From contig CAKVIC010000001.1 of assembly GCA_934754655.1 (NCBI GenBank), forward strand, positions 124,001 to 188,000: a stretch of DNA of 64,000 nt. The letters run 5' to 3'. Numbering within the stretch: the stretch's first letter is position 1; the number at the start of each line of letters is the position of its first letter. Positions 60,295 to 64,000 of this stretch are shown in pieces. The position numbers were made by a program, and so were the translations under genes. The DNA is from an uncultured Candidatus Melainabacteria bacterium. Its GTDB lineage: Bacteria; Cyanobacteriota; Vampirovibrionia; Gastranaerophilales; Gastranaerophilaceae. The notes under the pieces were generated by a model. It worked only from the letters and a program-made list of their open reading frames with translations. It was not told where the DNA came from and did no database searches.

Positions 60295-60933
60295 CTACAT
60301 ACCTTCGTTTTCTAAAACCTCTTGTTTTAAAATTTCTTTTTTTACTTTATCAAGCGCGTTTTGAATAATTCTTGAAATTCTTGATTGAGAAATATTAAAT
60401 TCTACTGATATATCTTTTAGTTTTTTATCATAAAAATATTTTGCTTTTACCAGTTCTTGTTCTCTTTGGGGTAATTTTTTTAAAACCTCTTGTATGCGAT
60501 TTTTCAAATCAATCAATTCAGTAGTTTCTTCTGGTGTTCTTGAATTATCTTTGATTATTGTTGGATTCTCCGCACTTGCCATTTCTTCAATAGACAATAT
60601 CGTTTTGTATACTGCATCCTTAACTTTTTCCTGCTCAATGTTATCAGAATTTTTCATTGTATACCATTTATACCTACGTCGCATTTCATTTCTAATTGCC
60701 CATTTTATTGCTTTTACAAGATATGCTTCGTTGAAAAAATCTTTATTTGAAGAATTTGTTAATAGATAATACACAGTGTATGTCGCAAGATTAATAACTT
60801 CCGGCAATTCAATCAAACCCAATTTTGAAAGATTCTTAAATTCAACTTTAGATATAGTTTCAATTAAATCTTTATATTGTGCAAGATTAGCCCGAAGTTC
60901 TCTCTCTTTGTTTATTTCATCAGTATTCTTCAT
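60295..60933 (-). CDS. Alternative sigma-70 family RNA polymerase sigma factor
   Basis: The 212-aa protein has a region-2-like helix set (residues 35-90, with A-I-K-W-A-I-R-N-E-M-R-R-R-Y-K-W) and a clear region 4 HTH near the C-terminus (L-P-Q-R-E-Q-E-L-V-K-A-K-Y-F ... I-S-Q-S-R-I-S-R-I-I). A linker takes the place of a standard region 3. This is shorter than RpoD and fits the FliA/SigB/SigF-like groups. No anti-sigma gene is adjacent. The promoter TTGATA-N17-TATATT ends just before the ATG, giving an essentially leaderless mRNA. It is a candidate reader of the shared promoter element, which is inference only. Confidence 0.85.
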   Translation of the reverse strand: MKNTDEINKERELRANLAQYKDLIETISKVEFKNLSKLGLIELPEVINLATYTVYYLLTNSSNKDFFNEAYLVKAIKWAIRNEMRRRYKWYTMKNSDNIEQEKVKDAVYKTILSIEEMASAENPTIIKDNSRTPEETTELIDLKNRIQEVLKKLPQREQELVKAKYFYDKKLKDISVEFNISQSRISRIIQNALDKVKKEILKQEVLENEGM

Positions 60934-60940
60934 ACACTAT

Positions 60941-60969
60941 AATATATCAGAAACATTTTTGTATATCAA
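60941..60969 (-). promoter_or_regulatory. Promoter of the sigma factor gene, leaderless geometry
   Basis: Minus-strand TTGATA (60969-60964), a 17-base spacer, TATATT (60946-60941). The -10 begins 13 bases before the ATG at 60933 and no Shine-Dalgarno is present. Confidence 0.65.
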
Positions 60970-60979
60970 ATTAATATTT

Positions 60980-61007
60980 TTGCATTAACATCAAACTATG
61001 ATACAAT
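60980..61007 (+). promoter_or_regulatory. Promoter of the 160-aa secreted protein gene
   Basis: TTGCAT (60980-60985), 16 bases, TACAAT (61002-61007); GAGAAGAGG follows as ribosome-binding site. It is divergent from the sigma factor promoter, the two -35 regions lying about 10 bases apart, so they may be co-regulated. Confidence 0.5.
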
Positions 61008-61032
61008 GTTGAATGAGAAGAGGTTATAAACT

Positions 61033-61515
61033 ATGAAAATTAAACATATAAAATCAATAATACTATTTGTTGGATGTTCATTAATTTTTACATCCGGCAT
61101 ACAAAATATTAATTTAGTTAATGCACAACCGGCTGTTGCACCTGCGATTAATAATACAATACAAACGGGAAATTTAGTAAATCCTTTAAACATTGTTAAT
61201 TCTCCTAAATTCTATTTGAATAAAAAAGTTTGCATGAAAGCAAAATTTGATAAATTTTCGACTTTAGGACTTGATTACAAACCTGCTTTAAAATCTTCTG
61301 ATGATTATATTTCATTTTTGATAAAAAGAAATGATACACAGCATTCAATCCCACTTTCAGAGATGAAATTATTTTTAAAACGTGATGTTGCTGAAAAATT
61401 TATTGATTTAAAATCTGATGATATGGTTTATATAGAAGGTACTGTTTTTTCAGATGCCTTAGGTGATGCGTGGGTTGATGTATCAAAACTAGAAGTTTTA
61501 AACAGCAATAAATAA
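61033..61515 (+). CDS. Secreted protein with a possible OB-fold
   Basis: The 160-aa precursor has a signal peptide (hydrophobic core I-I-L-F-V-G-C-S-L-I-F, probable cleavage after V-N-A). The mature part is beta-rich: K-K-V-C-M-K-A-K-F, I-S-F-L-I-K-R-N, M-V-Y-I-E-G-T-V-F and W-V-D-V-S-K-L-E-V, in the order of an OB-fold strand set. No enzyme motif. It starts divergently from the sigma factor gene and is followed 19 bases later by the GH57 gene, probably in one transcript. Confidence 0.7.
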   Translation: MKIKHIKSIILFVGCSLIFTSGIQNINLVNAQPAVAPAINNTIQTGNLVNPLNIVNSPKFYLNKKVCMKAKFDKFSTLGLDYKPALKSSDDYISFLIKRNDTQHSIPLSEMKLFLKRDVAEKFIDLKSDDMVYIEGTVFSDALGDAWVDVSKLEVLNSNK

Positions 61516-61534
61516 TGGAGCTTAAGAATAAATT

Positions 61535-64000
61535 ATGCAAGAAGAATTAAAGTGCGATAAAGAAATATTTTTGACTGTGCATGGGCATTTTTACCAACCG
61601 CCACGCGAAAATCCTTGGCTAGAAGCTATTGAACAACAAGATAGTGCTCAGCCTTTTCATGACTGGAATGAAAGAGTCAACGCAGAATGCTATAATCCAA
61701 ATTCTGTTTCAAAAATCGTTAATTCTTGCAATCAAATTTTGAATGTTGTAAATAATTATGAATACATAAGTTATAATTTCGGCCCTACGCTTTTATCTTG
61801 GATGGAAGAATTTGCACCTCAAGCCTATGAAAGAATTATAAAAGCTGATATCAGCAGTAGAAAAAAACATTCTGGTCATGGTAATGCAATAGCGCAAGTT
61901 TATAACCACATGATTATGCCACTTGCAAATGAACGCGATAAACAAGCACAAGTTAAGTGGGGCATCAAAGATTTTGAGTACAGGTTTGGCCGAGAGCCTG
62001 AAGGTATGTGGCTTGCTGAAACAGCAGTAGACGATGACACTTTGAGAGTTTTAGTAGAAAATGGAATAAAGTTTACTATCTTATCTCCTTATCAAGCACA
62101 AAGTATTCGAAAAAAAGGCGAGCAAAATTGGCAAGATGTAAGCTGGGGAAATATTGACCCTGCTCGCTCTTACCGATATTATATAAAAACTGCACCAGGC
62201 AAATTTATAGATTTATTCTTTTATGATGGAGCTATTTCAAAATCTGTTGCTTTTGACGAGTTACTAAAAGACGGTAACAAGTTTGTAAATCGTTTGTTGG
62301 ACGGTATTTCAGAACAAAGAAATTATCCACAACTTATAAATATTGCAACAGATGGCGAAAGTTATGGACATCATACAAAATTTGGTGACATGGCTTTAGC
62401 TTATGCAATGAAACTACGCGTTGAAGATGCCGGATTTACAGTAACAAATTATGCAGAATATTTAGAAAAATACAGAAGTGATTGGGAAGTTGAGATAAAA
62501 CCGGTATCATCTTGGAGCTGTTTCCATGGAGTAGGACGCTGGTGTGAAGATTGCGGATGCTCAACAGGCGGTCATGCCGGCTGGAATCAAAAATGGAGAA
62601 AACCTCTAAGAGAGGCTTTAGATTATTTACGTGATGAAATGACTGCTTTATATAAAAAGATTGGTCGTAAATATTTCTTAAACCCAGAAGTCGCTAGATA
62701 TAACTATATTAATGCAATATTAGATAGAAGTGATTCTAGTGTAAAACAGTTTCAAGAAGAATTTTTTGTACCGGATTTAACAGATACCCAAAAAATTCAA
62801 GCAATGGAACTTTTAGAAATTCAACGTCACGCAATGCTAATGTACACTAGCTGTGGTTGGTTCTTTTCTGAAATATCAGGAATTGAAACTGTACAAATAA
62901 TGAAATATGCTGCGCGTGTTATGCAGCTTGCAAAATCTTTCACCAAAAAAGATTTAGAATGTGGATTTTTAGAAATTTTATCTAACGCAAAAAGTAATTT
63001 GCAAGAATTTGGTTCTGGTAAAGATGTTTATGAGCGCTTTGTAAAACCCTCAATTGTAACTTCTAAACAAATTGTGAGCTTGTGGGCAATATCTTCTTTA
63101 TATACAGAAATTGAAGATGAAGAAAATGTATATTGTTATCAAATAAAAAAACATTCTTATAAACGCGTAGTAAAAGGAAACTCACAGTTAATTATTGGGC
63201 ATATTGAAGTCACATCAAAAGTCACATTAGAACATTCTGATATGGTATTTGCTCTATTACAATTCTCTGGAGGAGATTTCCATTGTGCAATAAAAGAATA
63301 TTCAGATAGCTTTGCAGAAGTAAAAAAAGATTTGATAAGGACATACCTTGTTTCACCTTTAACTGAAATTATTCGTGCGATGGATAATTATTTTGGAAAA
63401 GAATACTTTACATTAAAAGATATTTTTATAGAAGAAAGACGTAAAATTCTACAAACAATGCTTAAAGGTAAATTAAAAGCTTTTGCAAATACTTATGAGA
63501 CAATGTATAACGAAGGTAAAGGCTCTATCTATCAAATGCAGTCTTTGGGACTTGAAATACCAAATGAATTCAAGATCGCGGCACAGTATGTTTTAACAAA
63601 ACAATTCAATGATTTGTTTGTAGAATCAACCGGTTTTATAAGCTCAGAAATTTTACAACAAGCATCTGATATTAATTTTGAAGCAAAAAGAATTGGTATA
63701 GAAATAAACAAAGCTCCAACTGCAAAGATTTTCAGCAAAAAAGTTGCGCAAAATATCGGCAGATTAGCTTATGCACTTGATATTCAACAAGTTGATGCAA
63801 CATTAGAACTTTTAGATTGTATTGCAAAATTAGAATTACATATTGATATTTCAGAAGCTCAAAATTGTTTCTTCTCAAAAGTTGTATCAAATATCAAAGA
63901 TTTGATTCAACACATAAATTGTGTAGCAGACAAAGAATTGATAACAATGCTATTTCATATTGGCGAAGATTTAAATATAAATATGGATTATTACAAGCAA
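61535..64000 (+). CDS. Glycoside hydrolase family 57 / DUF3536 protein, 3' end outside the window
   Basis: The first 822 codons are visible and the frame is still open at the window edge. The GH57 N-terminal domain has L-T-V-H-G-H-F-Y-Q-P-P-R-E-N-P-W at about residue 12, G-P-T-L-L-S-W near 85, G-M-W-L-A-E-T-A-V-D near 160 (likely nucleophile Glu), and A-T-D-G-E-S-Y-G-H-H near 270 (likely acid Asp). DUF3536 follows, with C-F-H-G-V-G-R-W-C-E-D-C-G-C-S-T-G-G near 330. The family is linked to alpha-glucan (glycogen) metabolism; exact activity unknown. Cytoplasmic: no signal peptide. GGAG lies 14 bases before the ATG, so the start is weakly supported. Confidence 0.92.
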   Translation, partial: MQEELKCDKEIFLTVHGHFYQPPRENPWLEAIEQQDSAQPFHDWNERVNAECYNPNSVSKIVNSCNQILNVVNNYEYISYNFGPTLLSWMEEFAPQAYERIIKADISSRKKHSGHGNAIAQVYNHMIMPLANERDKQAQVKWGIKDFEYRFGREPEGMWLAETAVDDDTLRVLVENGIKFTILSPYQAQSIRKKGEQNWQDVSWGNIDPARSYRYYIKTAPGKFIDLFFYDGAISKSVAFDELLKDGNKFVNRLLDGISEQRNYPQLINIATDGESYGHHTKFGDMALAYAMKLRVEDAGFTVTNYAEYLEKYRSDWEVEIKPVSSWSCFHGVGRWCEDCGCSTGGHAGWNQKWRKPLREALDYLRDEMTALYKKIGRKYFLNPEVARYNYINAILDRSDSSVKQFQEEFFVPDLTDTQKIQAMELLEIQRHAMLMYTSCGWFFSEISGIETVQIMKYAARVMQLAKSFTKKDLECGFLEILSNAKSNLQEFGSGKDVYERFVKPSIVTSKQIVSLWAISSLYTEIEDEENVYCYQIKKHSYKRVVKGNSQLIIGHIEVTSKVTLEHSDMVFALLQFSGGDFHCAIKEYSDSFAEVKKDLIRTYLVSPLTEIIRAMDNYFGKEYFTLKDIFIEERRKILQTMLKGKLKAFANTYETMYNEGKGSIYQMQSLGLEIPNEFKIAAQYVLTKQFNDLFVESTGFISSEILQQASDINFEAKRIGIEINKAPTAKIFSKKVAQNIGRLAYALDIQQVDATLELLDCIAKLELHIDISEAQNCFFSKVVSNIKDLIQHINCVADKELITMLFHIGEDLNINMDYYKQ

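Overview
This window is an AT-rich bacterial chromosome segment (most intergenic spacers are nearly pure A/T). Dense, short-spaced genes carry ordinary housekeeping functions plus many unrecognised lineage-specific proteins. The best taxonomic guess is a gut member of Candidatus Gastranaerophilales (Vampirovibrionia/Melainabacteria, the non-photosynthetic sister group of Cyanobacteria). The reasons are the anaerobe-type GGGtGRT/NifU-like gene pair, a cyanobacteria-like family-10 glycosylhydrolase, a GH57/DUF3536 enzyme, and several hypothetical proteins whose first 10-40 residues carry a short x-x-F-[KRAQ] motif. This assignment is an inference from protein character, not from a marker gene.

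Layout. 0-6.6 kb: a small orphan protein, a gene-poor stretch with a promoter-terminator leader, rimP-nusA, an MgtC-like/TPR pair, a putative zinc peptidase and an ankyrin-like protein. 6.6-15.7 kb: adenine deaminase, a Cys/Gly-repeat peptide, rpe, and a minus-strand cluster of CCA-adding enzyme, rsmE, MATE exporter, apt and a GT2 glycosyltransferase. 15.8-26.3 kb: GHL10, a small zinc ribbon with an M20 peptidase, ilvC, the NifU-like/GGGtGRT pair, an 876-aa unknown protein and rpmB. 26.5-33.5 kb: orphan gcvH, a nucleoside transporter, an HTH/DUF262 pair, and a HEAT-queC-DUF366-SPOR operon. 33.5-46 kb: B12-type radical SAM, AI-2E transporter, an orphan ABC ATPase, a CorC-like protein, gyrA and clpB. 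46-55.6 kb: a serine hydrolase, small secreted proteins, thrS without a TGS domain, a degenerate M48-like protein, a GT9 transferase, tRNA-Arg and speE-HIT. 55.7-57.7 kb: a scrambled accessory patch of three related N-terminal gene starts interleaved with small multi-pass membrane proteins and a C-terminal gene fragment. 57.7-64 kb: an LprI-like lipoprotein, yidD, a 474-aa unknown protein, an alternative sigma factor, a small secreted protein and the 5' part of a GH57/DUF3536 gene.

Some functional links are visible. The tRNA-Arg gene does not encode CCA, and the CCA-adding enzyme is in the same window. Adenine deaminase, Apt and a concentrative nucleoside transporter suggest purine salvage. 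The spermidine synthase gene overlaps the HIT hydrolase gene by 4 bases.

The most unusual signals are not single genes. (1) Many starts lack a Shine-Dalgarno sequence and have a -10 box starting 12-14 bases before ATG, which is leaderless-mRNA geometry. (2) Three distant unknown genes share an upstream element, GCAATTT(T/A)T, then exactly 12 bases, then a TATATATA-type box; the -10-like half occurs before a fourth. (3) A short Phe-centred motif recurs near the N-terminus of otherwise unrelated unknown proteins. (4) The 55.7-57.7 kb patch looks like a decayed effector/membrane-protein array. Several starts were moved inward from the longest open frame on ribosome-binding-site evidence; each entry says so.
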